DNA of 64,000 nt. It comes from Bradyrhizobium sp. MOS003 (GTDB taxonomy: Bacteria; Pseudomonadota; Alphaproteobacteria; Rhizobiales; Xanthobacteraceae). The notes below the pieces were generated by a model. It saw nothing but the letters and a program-made list of their open reading frames with translations. It did no database searches and was not told where the DNA came from. This document shows positions 34,529 through 42,841 of the stretch, piece after piece. How positions within the stretch are numbered: position 1 is the first letter of the stretch; each line of letters starts with the position of its first letter. A program made the position numbers and the translations under genes. The DNA lies in NCBI RefSeq assembly GCF_003020125.1, contig NZ_PYFW01000008.1, positions 218,945 to 282,944 on the forward strand. Reading direction: 5' to 3'.

Positions 34529-35665
34529 TCAGCCCGCGCTCACCGCGCTCGGGTCCGGGCTGACGGTAGGTACCGGCATCCGGATTGCTTCTTCGCCCGC
34601 AGGGATCGTCAGTACGTCTAGCTGCGGCGGACGCCTCAGCGCCGGCAAGCGGCGATAGGCGGCGAGATAGTCCTTGGCCATGCGCTCGGCGGTGAAGCGT
34701 TGCTCGAACTGCGCGCGGATCGCATGGCGCTGGAGCGAGCCGATCGAATGTGCTGCGGCAACCGCCTCGTCCATTGTGTTCACGACGAATCCGCTGACGC
34801 CGTGGTCGATGACCTCAGGCACAGATCCGTGGGCGAAAGCGATCACGGGCGTGCCGCATGCCATGGCTTCGATCATGACGAGGCCGAACGGCTCCGGCCA
34901 GCAGATCGGAAACAGAAGCGCGCGGGCATTGCCCAGGAAGTCGGCCTTCTGGAATTCGTTGATCTCGCCGATGAACTCGACATTCGGATGGGCAGCCACC
35001 ATCGGCGCGATGACCTGATCCCAATAGCATTGGTCGGCGGCGTCGATCTTCGCGGCCATCTTCAGCGGGACGCCGGTTCTGGCCGCGATCTCGATCGCCT
35101 TGTCCGGCCCTTTTTCCGGCGAAATGCGGCCCAGGAAGGCAAAATAGTTGCCGGACGGCTCGGGCCGGAATGTCAGGACATTCTCGGGCAGTCCATGAAG
35201 CACGGTGCCCAGCCAGTTGACGGGCGGCATCGGACGACGCTGCGCATTCGAGATCGAGACCAGAGGCGCGTCGGGGAAGGCCGAGTAGAACGGCATCAAA
35301 TCGGGCAGGTCGAGCCGCCCGTGCAATGTGGTGAGGATCCGATCCACATAGGGCCGCATCAAGGGATAGTGCAGGTGATCGATGTGGAAGTGAAGCACGT
35401 CGAATTCGTGGGCACGATGCGCCACCCTGTCCAGCATCATGACGTGATGGGGCGTCATGTCCTTGACACCGGGATCCAGACGCAAGGCCATCTTGGAGCA
35501 GGGTACCAGTTCGGCCGATGTAATCGAATCCCCGCTCGCGAACAGGGTCACCTCGTGGCCCTGTCGTACAAGTTCTTCAGTAAGGTAAGAGACGATCCGC
35601 TCGGTGCCGCCGTAAAAACGCGGAGGGCAACTTTCGACCAGTGGAGCGATTTGCGCGATCTTCAT
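34529..35665 (-). CDS. Family 4 glycosyltransferase (GT-B fold)
   Basis: 378 residues. The N-terminal MKIAQIAPLVESCPPRFYGG plus GTERIVSYLTEELVRQGHEV and the C-terminal GRISPEKGPDKAIEIAARTG, CWPEPFGLVMIEAMACGTPV (E-x7-E) and GHSVPEV-like AHGSVPEVIDHGVSG match GT4 retaining transferases with an NDP-sugar donor. The donor and acceptor are unknown. It lies between glgA and the DUF3606/glgX genes. A role in making glycogen primer, maltosyl or glucosylglycerate-type compounds is possible but unproven. It begins 21 bp after the glgA stop. Confidence 0.92.
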   Translation of the reverse strand: MKIAQIAPLVESCPPRFYGGTERIVSYLTEELVRQGHEVTLFASGDSITSAELVPCSKMALRLDPGVKDMTPHHVMMLDRVAHRAHEFDVLHFHIDHLHYPLMRPYVDRILTTLHGRLDLPDLMPFYSAFPDAPLVSISNAQRRPMPPVNWLGTVLHGLPENVLTFRPEPSGNYFAFLGRISPEKGPDKAIEIAARTGVPLKMAAKIDAADQCYWDQVIAPMVAAHPNVEFIGEINEFQKADFLGNARALLFPICWPEPFGLVMIEAMACGTPVIAFAHGSVPEVIDHGVSGFVVNTMDEAVAAAHSIGSLQRHAIRAQFEQRFTAERMAKDYLAAYRRLPALRRPPQLDVLTIPAGEEAIRMPVPTVSPDPSAVSAG

Positions 35666-35686
35666 GGTTCGTCCCCCCGATGCCCG

Positions 35687-37096
35687 CTAGATCGATGATT
35701 TGTAGAGCGCGGCGTAGGATTTGGCCGACTGGCTCCAGTTGAAGGCCTGAGCCATCGCGGACCTGCGCATGTGGTCGAGGCGATCCTTCATGCCGAAGGT
35801 CGAGAAGGCCCGGCAGAGGCTTCCTAGGAAGCCCGGCGCCGATACATGGTCGAACAGGAAGCCGGTCTCGCCGTCGACGATGGTCTCGGCGAGGCCGCCG
35901 GTGCGATGGCCGATCGGCAGGGAGCCGAAGCGCTGGGCATACATCTGGCTCAGCCCGCATGGCTCGAAGCGCGACGGCATCAACGTGTAGTCGCTGCCGG
36001 CGAAGATCTTCCGCGCCTCGGCATCGTCGAAGCCGATCTTGACGGCGATGGAGCCCGGCGCGCGAGCCTGTGCCTGCAGCAGGGCCTGCTCGAACCGCGG
36101 TTCGCCCTTGCCCGTGACGACGATCTGGCCGCCGGCATCGACGATGGCTTGCGCGCTTTCGATGACGAGGTCGACACCCTTCTGGTGCACGAGCCGCGCG
36201 ACGAGGGCGAACAGGGGGCCACGGGAGACCGCTAGCCCGAACTGATCCCTGACATCGTCGGCATTCATGGAACGTTCGGCCCAGTCGCCGGCCCCGAACG
36301 GCTGGAGCAGCGATGAGCAGGTTCGCGGATCCCAGCTCTCGTCGATGCCGTTCAGGATGCCGGACAATTGGTTGCGCTCCGCTCTCTGCCTCAGGAGGCC
36401 TTCGAGACCGCAGCCGAATTCGGCGGTGGTGATCTCCCGCGCATAGGTCTGGCTGACGGTCGTCAGGTGCGAGGCATAGACCAGACCCGCCTTGATGAAG
36501 GACAGGCGGTTGTAGAATTCGACGCCGTCGATGTTGAAGCTGGCCTCGGGAATCCCGAGCGGAGCGAGAGAGCTGCGGTCGAAGACACCCTGATAGGCCA
36601 GATTATGGATCGTGAAGACGGTCGGAATGTGCGCGTAGTGCCATTCCAGATAGCCGGGGATCAGCGCGCATTGCCAATCGTTTGCGTGAACCAGATCGGC
36701 CGACCAATCCTTGTCGACCAATCCCCTGGCAAGCTGCGCGGCCGCGTAGGAGAAGGTCGCGAACCTCACATTGTTGTCGCCCCAATCCGCCCCGCTGCCG
36801 TCGGCATAGGGCGTGCCGTCGCGCTCGAATAGCTCCGGACAGCGTACGACGTAGTAGGCCAGACCGTCCGCGGTGTGTCCGAGATCAACGTCGAACGCCG
36901 GCAGGGCAGCAAACGGCGGGCCTCGACCCACGGTCTTGAGATCGCTCAAGCCGCGCAGGACCGCCGGATAGCCTGGAATGATGACGCGTACGTCAGCAAA
37001 ATCTCGCAAGGCGCGCGGCAGGGCCGCAGAAACGGCGGCAAGTCCGCCAACTTGAATGAAGTCTGATACTTCAGGCGTCGCGAACAGGATCCGCAT
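35687..37096 (-). CDS. glgA: Glycogen synthase GlgA-type (ADP-glucose transferase), atypical substrate loop
   Basis: 469 residues, GT5 family. It would extend alpha-1,4-glucan from ADP-glucose. The N-terminal domain starts MRILFATPEVSDFIQVGGLA; WQCALIPGYLEW, HNLAYQGVFD and GILNGIDESWDPRT follow. The C-terminal part holds LVHQKGVDLVIES, SDYTLMPSRFEPCGLSQMYA (E-x7-type) and TGGLAETI, all as in GlgA. The usual KxGGL motif reads QVGGL here, so the conserved Lys that contacts ADP-glucose is replaced by Gln. It is the first gene of the minus-strand cluster and is divergent from treZ. Confidence 0.88.
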   Translation of the reverse strand: MRILFATPEVSDFIQVGGLAAVSAALPRALRDFADVRVIIPGYPAVLRGLSDLKTVGRGPPFAALPAFDVDLGHTADGLAYYVVRCPELFERDGTPYADGSGADWGDNNVRFATFSYAAAQLARGLVDKDWSADLVHANDWQCALIPGYLEWHYAHIPTVFTIHNLAYQGVFDRSSLAPLGIPEASFNIDGVEFYNRLSFIKAGLVYASHLTTVSQTYAREITTAEFGCGLEGLLRQRAERNQLSGILNGIDESWDPRTCSSLLQPFGAGDWAERSMNADDVRDQFGLAVSRGPLFALVARLVHQKGVDLVIESAQAIVDAGGQIVVTGKGEPRFEQALLQAQARAPGSIAVKIGFDDAEARKIFAGSDYTLMPSRFEPCGLSQMYAQRFGSLPIGHRTGGLAETIVDGETGFLFDHVSAPGFLGSLCRAFSTFGMKDRLDHMRRSAMAQAFNWSQSAKSYAALYKSSI

Positions 37097-37394
37097 TCGC
37101 TATGCCCACCAACCGGGACAATAGTGGTCTTTGCCAACCATCTTCGAATTCCAAGGGCGCTTCCTCAGTGAAGCGCTGTTCCTTTGAATTCTGCGATGCA
37201 ACAAAAGTTCCTAAGCTCCGCCTGCGACTGAGCTTTTTTTGTCGTTGAGTGTAAAAATGTACACAAGTGAGCCGCGTCGTCCTCCCGCGCATCTTTGGCG
37301 GAACGGGTGAAGAAATGTGGACGCGCGCACGGCTGTTGCGAGGAACGAATATACGAACGTCAGCTTTCCTGTCCCCAGGCATCCTTAAGTACTC
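37097..37394. other. Divergent glgA-treZ intergenic region with weak EcfG-like elements
   Basis: A 298-bp non-coding gap, AT-richer than its surroundings. At 37342..37369 two overlapping, facing elements are seen. On the plus strand GGAAC-N16-GCTT points to treZ; on the minus strand GGAAA-N17-CGTT points to glgA. Neither is a perfect EcfG promoter (GGAAC-N16-17-CGTT). CTGCGACTGAGCTTTTTTTG at 37222 is followed by a T-run but has no good stem. No gene was found here. Confidence 0.4.
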
Positions 37395-39293
37395 GTGACG
37401 GCTCGCCCATGGCACTTCACTCCCGGGCATGCCGTTCTCCGAGCATGCAGGCGAAGGCAGACGAATTTGATTCAAAGATTGGGACTTGCCGGCCAGGCTC
37501 GGCGCCACGGTGCTCACATCGTCGATCATGGGGTCAGCTTCAACCTGTGGGCCCCGTCGGCCCGCTCGGTGGAATTGCTGGAGGCCGGCCGACCCCCGCA
37601 ACGGATGTCGCGCGATGACGACGGCTGGTATCAGCTGCTCAGCCCGACCGCGCATGCCGGCACGCGCTATCAGTTCAGGATCAACGAGGACCTGATCGTC
37701 CCTGACCCGGCCTCCTTCTTCCAGCCGGATGATGTCGGCGCACCAAGCGAAGTGGTCGATACCGCTACGCTGCGTGATGCCGTTGTTTATCCGGGGCGTG
37801 CATGGCCGGAAGCCGTGATCTATGAGCTGCACGTCGGCACCTTCAGCGAGGAGGGAACCTATGCGGGCGTCGAGAACCGGTTGCCCTATCTGCGCGATAT
37901 CGGCATCACCGCGATCGAGCTCATGCCGATCAACGATGTCCCCGGCCGGTACAATTGGGGCTATGACGGCGTTCTGCTGAATGCGCCCAATGCGCGCTAC
38001 GGCAGGCCGCAGGATCTCAAGCGGCTTTTGCGGGCAGCTCACGCGCTGGACATCATGGTCTATCTCGACGTGGTCCATAACCATTTCGGGCCGCAGTTGA
38101 ATTATCTGCACAGCTACGCGGAGAATTTCTTCACCCAGCGTCACACCACCGGCTGGGGGCCTGCCGTCAACCTGGAGGGACGAGACGGCGCCTTGGTGCG
38201 CGAATTCCTGATCGAGAACGCGCTGATGTGGCTGCGCGACTACGGCTTCGACGGGCTGCGCTTCGATGCAGTTCACGCGCTGAAAGACGATTCCGAGCGG
38301 CACTTTCTCGCCGAGCTTGCCGAGACCATCCGCCACGAATTGCCGGGCCGGCGCGTGCATCTGATGCTGGAGAACGAGGCCAATCAGGCGCATCTGCTGG
38401 ATCGCGTGGAAGGACGTCCGAGACATTACGACGCCCAGTGGGGTGACGATTTCCACAATGCGCTTCATGTCCTGCTGACGGGAGAAGACGAGGGATATTA
38501 CCGCGCGTTTGCGGACAAGCCGCTCGAACATCTTGCGCGATCGCTCACCGAAGGCTTTGCCTACCAGGGCGAGGTCTTCGCGCTTCATAACGAGCCTCGC
38601 GGCGAGCCGAGCGCCCATCTGCCGCCGGACGCCACCGTCTTCTTCGCCCAAAACCACGACCAGATCGGTAACCGGGCTCTAGGTGAGCGACTGTCGACAT
38701 TGATCAGTCCGGACAAGCTTGGCCAGGCGATGGCGTTGGTTCTGCTCAATCCGCATATTCCCATGCTGTTCATGGGTGAGGAGGCGGCCGTCGAAACGCC
38801 GTTCCTGTTCTTCGCAGACTGGACGGGAGAAGCCGCCGAGTTGACGCGGGAAGGGCGGCGCAAGGAGTTCTCGCACTTCAAGTCATTCTCGACGCCTGAA
38901 ATGCGCGCCAGAATTCCGGATCCGTGCGACGAGAGGACTTTTCATGCCTCGAAGCTCGACTGGAACGACATCGATCGGTCTCCCCGCCGTGCGCAGTTTC
39001 GAGCGGTGACGTCGCGGCTGCTGACGATCCGGCGCGAGAAGATCGTGCCGCTGATCGAACAAGGTTTCGCCTCTGCGCACCGCGAACTGCTCGGCGATCA
39101 TCCGCGTCAGGGCGGGATAGACGTGCGCTGGCAGACAGAGAAAGGAGACACTCTGCAGATTGTCGCTAACTTTGCCGACCGGCCGCTACCCATGCCGAAG
39201 CTGGTGGCGGGCGAATGCCTTTGGCGGGGAGGGCCGGCGCAAGAACAAGCGCTCCTGCCGGGCGACATCATTGCCCGGCTTGGTCAGCCATGA
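37395..39293 (+). CDS. treZ: Malto-oligosyltrehalose trehalohydrolase
   Basis: About 600 residues. GH13 enzyme that releases trehalose from maltooligosyl-trehalose in the TreYZ pathway. The core starts GAHIVDHGVSFNLWAPSARS (CBM48). IELMPINDVPGRYNWGYDGV, YLDVVHNHFGPQLNYL, DGLRFDAVHALKDDSERHFL (nucleophile), MLENEANQAH and FAQNHDQIGNRALGERLS are typical of TreZ and distinguish it from a branching enzyme. The start is uncertain: the GTG at 37395 gives a 39-residue extension without homology, and TTG at 37467 or 37479 would fit better. No treY lies next to it in this window. Confidence 0.93.
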   Translation: MTARPWHFTPGHAVLRACRRRQTNLIQRLGLAGQARRHGAHIVDHGVSFNLWAPSARSVELLEAGRPPQRMSRDDDGWYQLLSPTAHAGTRYQFRINEDLIVPDPASFFQPDDVGAPSEVVDTATLRDAVVYPGRAWPEAVIYELHVGTFSEEGTYAGVENRLPYLRDIGITAIELMPINDVPGRYNWGYDGVLLNAPNARYGRPQDLKRLLRAAHALDIMVYLDVVHNHFGPQLNYLHSYAENFFTQRHTTGWGPAVNLEGRDGALVREFLIENALMWLRDYGFDGLRFDAVHALKDDSERHFLAELAETIRHELPGRRVHLMLENEANQAHLLDRVEGRPRHYDAQWGDDFHNALHVLLTGEDEGYYRAFADKPLEHLARSLTEGFAYQGEVFALHNEPRGEPSAHLPPDATVFFAQNHDQIGNRALGERLSTLISPDKLGQAMALVLLNPHIPMLFMGEEAAVETPFLFFADWTGEAAELTREGRRKEFSHFKSFSTPEMRARIPDPCDERTFHASKLDWNDIDRSPRRAQFRAVTSRLLTIRREKIVPLIEQGFASAHRELLGDHPRQGGIDVRWQTEKGDTLQIVANFADRPLPMPKLVAGECLWRGGPAQEQALLPGDIIARLGQP

Positions 39294-39348
39294 CCTTTCA
39301 CAGCAGCATCGATCGCGCCTGTCTCGACCGGACCCGGTGCGCGAACGC

Positions 39349-40170
39349 ATGCTCCCGGTTGCAATTGGCTGGGCAAATCGCGATCATGAGGCGGTGACCC
39401 TGTTGTCCCTCAGAAGCGACGTCCGGCGGCTGTACGAGGGCGCTACGCCAAATGGCGTGCGCTTCCGCTACGCGCTGCTTGCCTTCGACATCGTGACGGT
39501 GCTGTTCATCATCGCCACCTCGTTCCTGCATCCCAGCGAGATCATCGAGACGCTCGACGTTCTGTTCGGCATGCTTCTGCTTGCCGACTTCTCGGCGCGA
39601 CTGCTCGTCGGCCGTCATCCCTTCCGGAAGTTCCGTCAGGTCGCGACCTGGGCTGACATGGTGGCGATCGTATCCTTCCTGGCACCGCTTGCCGGCGAGG
39701 CGGGCGGCTTCCTCCGGATCCTGCGAACGCTGGGGCTGCTTCGCGATTACCAGATGCTGGCGAGGCTCCGCATCGATTCTCCGTTTTTTCGTCGCAACGA
39801 AGACGTCATCTTCGCTGTCACGAACCTCGCCGTCTTCATATTCGTCATGACCGGCATCGTTTACGAGACGCAGAAGTTTCGTAACGAACAGATCCACAAC
39901 TACGCCGATGCGCTGTATTTCACGGTGACGGCGCTGACGACGACCGGCTTCGGCGACATCACGCTGCCGGGCACGCTGGGCCGTCTCATCACCGTCGTGA
40001 TCATGATCTTCGGCGTGACCCTGTTCTTCAATCTCGCCCGCGCGCTTCTCAGTCCCAACAAAGTGCGATTTCCATGTCCGGATTGCGGGCTGCAGAGGCA
40101 CGATGCCGACGCCGTGCATTGCAAAGCCTGCGGTATACTCCTCAATATTCCCGATGAAGGCGCGACCTGA
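39349..40170 (+). CDS. Voltage-gated-type potassium channel with C-terminal zinc ribbon
   Basis: 273 residues from ATG 39349; GTG 39394 is an alternative. Six membrane segments are visible. S1 is ~41-60, S2 ~68-88, S3 ~102-114 and S4 ~121-141, with Arg at about every third position (FLRILRTLGLLRDYQMLARL). S5 is ~154-172, the pore helix and filter TTTGFGD lie at 197-203, and S6 is ~210-231. The filter is the K+ signature T-x-G-F-G-D. The cytoplasmic tail contains CPDC (243, 246) and CKAC (258, 261), a four-Cys zinc ribbon. It follows treZ by 55 bp. Confidence 0.88.
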   Translation: MLPVAIGWANRDHEAVTLLSLRSDVRRLYEGATPNGVRFRYALLAFDIVTVLFIIATSFLHPSEIIETLDVLFGMLLLADFSARLLVGRHPFRKFRQVATWADMVAIVSFLAPLAGEAGGFLRILRTLGLLRDYQMLARLRIDSPFFRRNEDVIFAVTNLAVFIFVMTGIVYETQKFRNEQIHNYADALYFTVTALTTTGFGDITLPGTLGRLITVVIMIFGVTLFFNLARALLSPNKVRFPCPDCGLQRHDADAVHCKACGILLNIPDEGAT

Positions 40171-40403
40171 ACGGCCTCACGCCCATTCACGCCGGCGGAC
40201 GTCACTCATGCCTGACATCGCGCCGGGTGTTTGCCGGGGCAAGGGCAATCTGGCATTCGGGGTGCGTAAGTCATTGAATCGATTGAGGTGTGCTACTGTG
40301 CATGGGGTTGTTTTCACGTTTTTTGTCCAGGCAGCCGCTGCTGACAGCATGTTGGCAGCAGGGGCAGGCTACGACCATCTCCTGACAAAACGGGGAGCGG
40401 GTC

Positions 40404-40772
40404 ATGCCGATCGAGGCAAGCTGTCATTGCGGTGAAACGGTGTTCGAGGTGACGGAGCCGCCCACGAACGTCACGCGCTGCACCTGCTCGCTTTGCGCCA
40501 AGCGCGGCGTGTTATGGGCCTATTACACGCCGGCGCAGTTTCGTCTGCTGTCACCGCCGGACAATGTCGCGACCTATCTCTGGGGCAGCCGCACGGTCAA
40601 ACACCATTTTTGCGCGAGCTGCGGCTGCGGCACCTATTCAGAGTCGCCGGACTGGTCGACCGGCAAGCCGGATTTCGACAACCCCAAGGTCGCGGTGAAC
40701 GCGCGCCTGTTCGACGATTTCGATCTGGAGGCCGTGCCGGTCAACATGATCGACGGCAAGAATCTGTGGTGA
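40404..40772 (+). CDS. GFA family (glutathione-dependent formaldehyde-activating enzyme-like) protein
   Basis: 122 residues with GGGAG upstream of ATG 40404. Zinc-binding cysteines appear in the family order: SCHCGETVFEV, CTCSLCAKRG and FCASCGCGTYSES. This is the GFA/CENP-V fold. Most members are not proven to form S-hydroxymethylglutathione and act on unknown thiol adducts. No formaldehyde genes are nearby. The 230 bp upstream (40171..40403) contains no gene I can support. Confidence 0.9.
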   Translation: MPIEASCHCGETVFEVTEPPTNVTRCTCSLCAKRGVLWAYYTPAQFRLLSPPDNVATYLWGSRTVKHHFCASCGCGTYSESPDWSTGKPDFDNPKVAVNARLFDDFDLEAVPVNMIDGKNLW

Positions 40773-40868
40773 GCCTGCAAGTACGCGCATGTGTCTGCTG
40801 CACGTTCGTGCTCTTGGGGCGATTTCGAAAAGCTGATTTGGTCCGGCCCTGAAAAAGGGCAGGAAGCC

Positions 40869-41683
40869 ATGACGCGTTTTTTTGCGCGAGTGATGCTCGC
40901 ATTGTGTCTGGCCGTTGCAGCCGGCTTCAATGCACAGGCACAGACCAAGCCGAAGGTGACTTCGCTCGGACCAGACTTCCCCAAGGCCGCGCTGTTCGTC
41001 GGCAACAGCTTCTTTTACTACAACAACGGCATGCCCGGGCATCTGACCTTCATGGAGCGGGCTATGGATCCCGCCAATAAGGCTGTGTATCGCAACACCA
41101 TGGTGACGATCGGCGGCTCCGGCCTCGACTGGCACGACATGGACAACCTGCTGCGGCCGGGCGGCCTCGGCGCATATTCCTTCGACGAGAGAACAACGTC
41201 GTCTTCAACAAGCCGGGCCGGCAGTACGACGCCGTCGTGATCATGGATTGCAGCCAGTGCCCGGTCCATCCGCAATTGAGGGATGCGTTCACGGCCTTCG
41301 CGAAGAAGGACAGCGAGATCGTCCGCGCCCACGGCATGCGGCCGGTGCTGCTCATGTCCTGGGCCTATGCCGACAAGCCGGAGATGACGGAAGCGTTGGC
41401 CGAAGCCTACACGATCGCAGGCAATGCCAACGATGCGCTGGTCATTCCTGCGGGTCTTGCCTTCGCGCGCGTGCGCAAGTTGCAGCCGGAGCTCAATCTC
41501 TACGCACCGGACAAGCGGCATCCGAGTCCGGCGGGCACCTATCTTGCGGCATGCGTTACGTTTGCCGCGTTGACGGGCCGTTCGCCCGTCGACAATGCCT
41601 ACACGATGGGTCTGGATGTCGGGACGACGCAGCTGCTGCAAAAGGCGGCGTGGGACACGGTGCAGGACTATTATGGGCGGTGA
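40869..41683 (+). pseudogene. Frameshifted secreted SGNH/GDSL-type hydrolase
   Basis: ATG 40869 starts a signal peptide (MTRFFARVMLALCLAVAAGF, cleavage after NAQA) and then KAALFVGNSFFYYNNGMPGH, with the GNS block of SGNH hydrolases (DUF4886-like). The frame is lost near 41187..41193, where GAGAGA precedes AACAAC. Homologous coding resumes in another frame (NNVVFNKPGRQYDAVVIMD) and runs to 41683, including the C-terminal DKRHPSPAGTYLAA with the catalytic Asp/His pair. Removing one AG dinucleotide from the GAGAGA run restores a single frame. It is either a real pseudogene or a sequencing/slippage error. As written, the protein would lack its catalytic half. Confidence 0.75.
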
Positions 41684-41697
41684 ACCCGCGTGATCTC

Positions 41698-41787
41698 GTA
41701 GGGTGGGCAAAGGCGCGTCTGCGCCGTGCCCACGATCTCTCTCCTTAATCGATTTAGGGTGGGCACGCTTCGCTTTGCCCACCCTAC
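41698..41787. repeat. Intergenic inverted-repeat element, type B (GTAGGGTGGGC ends)
   Basis: The ends GTAGGGTGGGCAAAG and CTTTGCCCACCCTAC are exact complements, 60 bp apart. Each half also contains its own hairpin: GGGCAAAGGCGCG..CGCCGTGCCC and GGGTGGGCACGC..TTTGCCCACCC. It is related in end sequence and layout to 13905..13986. It lies between the convergent SGNH and xthA genes. Confidence 0.8.
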
Positions 41788-41797
41788 GGCACCTCGC

Positions 41798-42568
41798 TTA
41801 CTTCAACACCACCCACGCCGGCGCGTGATCGCTCGCCCCGTCCTCGTCGCGAATCTTTTTGTCGACGCCGGCCTTGGCCAGCCGTGAGAGCAGCGCAGGA
41901 CTCAGCAGGAGATGATCGAGCCGCAGCCCCGCGTCGCGCGGCCAGCGGTTCCGCTTGTAGTCCCAGAACGTGTAGATGCGCTTGTCCGGATGCAGTTCGC
42001 GGATCGCATCGCACCAGCCCTGCTCGACGAGCGAAGCATAGGCCGCGCGGCTCTTCGGCTGCACCAGCGCGTCCTTGTCCCATGAGCGCGTCGGATAGAT
42101 GTCGATCTCGGTTGGCGCGACGTTGTAGTCGCCGGCGAGCACCACGGGCAGATCCTGCTTAATGAAGCTCCTGGCGTGGCGCTTCAGCCGCGCGAACCAG
42201 TCCAGCTTGTAGTCGAATTTCGGTCCCGGCTGCGGATTGCCGTTCGGCAGATAGATGCTGGTGACGATGATTCCGCGCACGGCGGCCTCGATGTAGCGGG
42301 CTTCGAGATCGCCGGGCCTTCCAGGCAAGCGGTCGCGGGTGAGAATGGGCTCTGCATTGCGGGCGAGGATGGCGACACCGTTCCATGTCTTCTGTCCTCG
42401 CCACACTGCGCCATAGCCGGCCTTTTCGATCGCGGCCGCCGGAAATTCGCCATCACTTGCCTTCAATTCCTGAAGCGCGACGACATCGGGCTTTGCCGCG
42501 CCCAGCCATGCCAACAGATTTGGCAGGCGGCGGTTGACGTTGTTGATGTTGAACGTCGCGATCTTCAT
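41798..42568 (-). CDS. xthA: Exodeoxyribonuclease III
   Basis: 256 residues, EEP-superfamily nuclease of base-excision repair (AP endonuclease and 3' exonuclease). MKIATFNINNVNRRLPNLLA is the start motif with the metal-site Asn. VVALQELKASDGEFP holds the catalytic Glu, VLAGDYNVAPTEIDIY the Asp-x-Asn pair and RDEDGASDHAPAWVVL the C-terminal Asp-His. The length is typical. It is monocistronic; the divergent small secreted-protein gene starts 40 bp away. Confidence 0.96.
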   Translation of the reverse strand: MKIATFNINNVNRRLPNLLAWLGAAKPDVVALQELKASDGEFPAAAIEKAGYGAVWRGQKTWNGVAILARNAEPILTRDRLPGRPGDLEARYIEAAVRGIIVTSIYLPNGNPQPGPKFDYKLDWFARLKRHARSFIKQDLPVVLAGDYNVAPTEIDIYPTRSWDKDALVQPKSRAAYASLVEQGWCDAIRELHPDKRIYTFWDYKRNRWPRDAGLRLDHLLLSPALLSRLAKAGVDKKIRDEDGASDHAPAWVVLK

Positions 42569-42608
42569 GTAGAGCTACCGGCTCCTGCCTTCCGTATCCG
42601 GAGATACA

Positions 42609-42830
42609 ATGTCCAAGTTGAACTTTGCCGCCATCGTCGTCGCCCTCGCGTTCTCAGGGGCTGCGTCGGCACAATCGTCCGACCCGCGCGGTGCGTGCAA
42701 GGCAGACTATGACAAATTCTGCGCCGGCATCGCGCCCGGTGGCGGCCGTGTCGTGGCCTGCCTCGACGCCAAGCGCGACCAGCTCAGCGTGTCCTGCAAG
42801 ACGGCGCTCGACGGCCGTAAGAAGAAGTAA
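42609..42830 (+). CDS. Small secreted cysteine-rich protein (GLG1-like cysteine-rich repeat)
   Basis: 73 residues. The signal peptide MSKLNFAAIVVALAFSGAAS is cleaved near AQS. The mature part has four Cys in the order GACKADYDKFC, then VVACL, then VSCKTAL. This is the pattern of the bacterial cysteine-rich GLG1-type repeat, normally disulfide-bonded in the periplasm. The C-terminus is basic (GRKKK). Function unknown. It is convergent with alr, 11 bp apart. Confidence 0.78.
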   Translation: MSKLNFAAIVVALAFSGAASAQSSDPRGACKADYDKFCAGIAPGGGRVVACLDAKRDQLSVSCKTALDGRKKK

Positions 42831-42841
42831 GCGGCTGACGA

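Noticed and set aside
40103..40435. Plus-strand frame between the K+ channel and GFA genes
   Set aside because: It overlaps both neighbours and has no homology or start signal.
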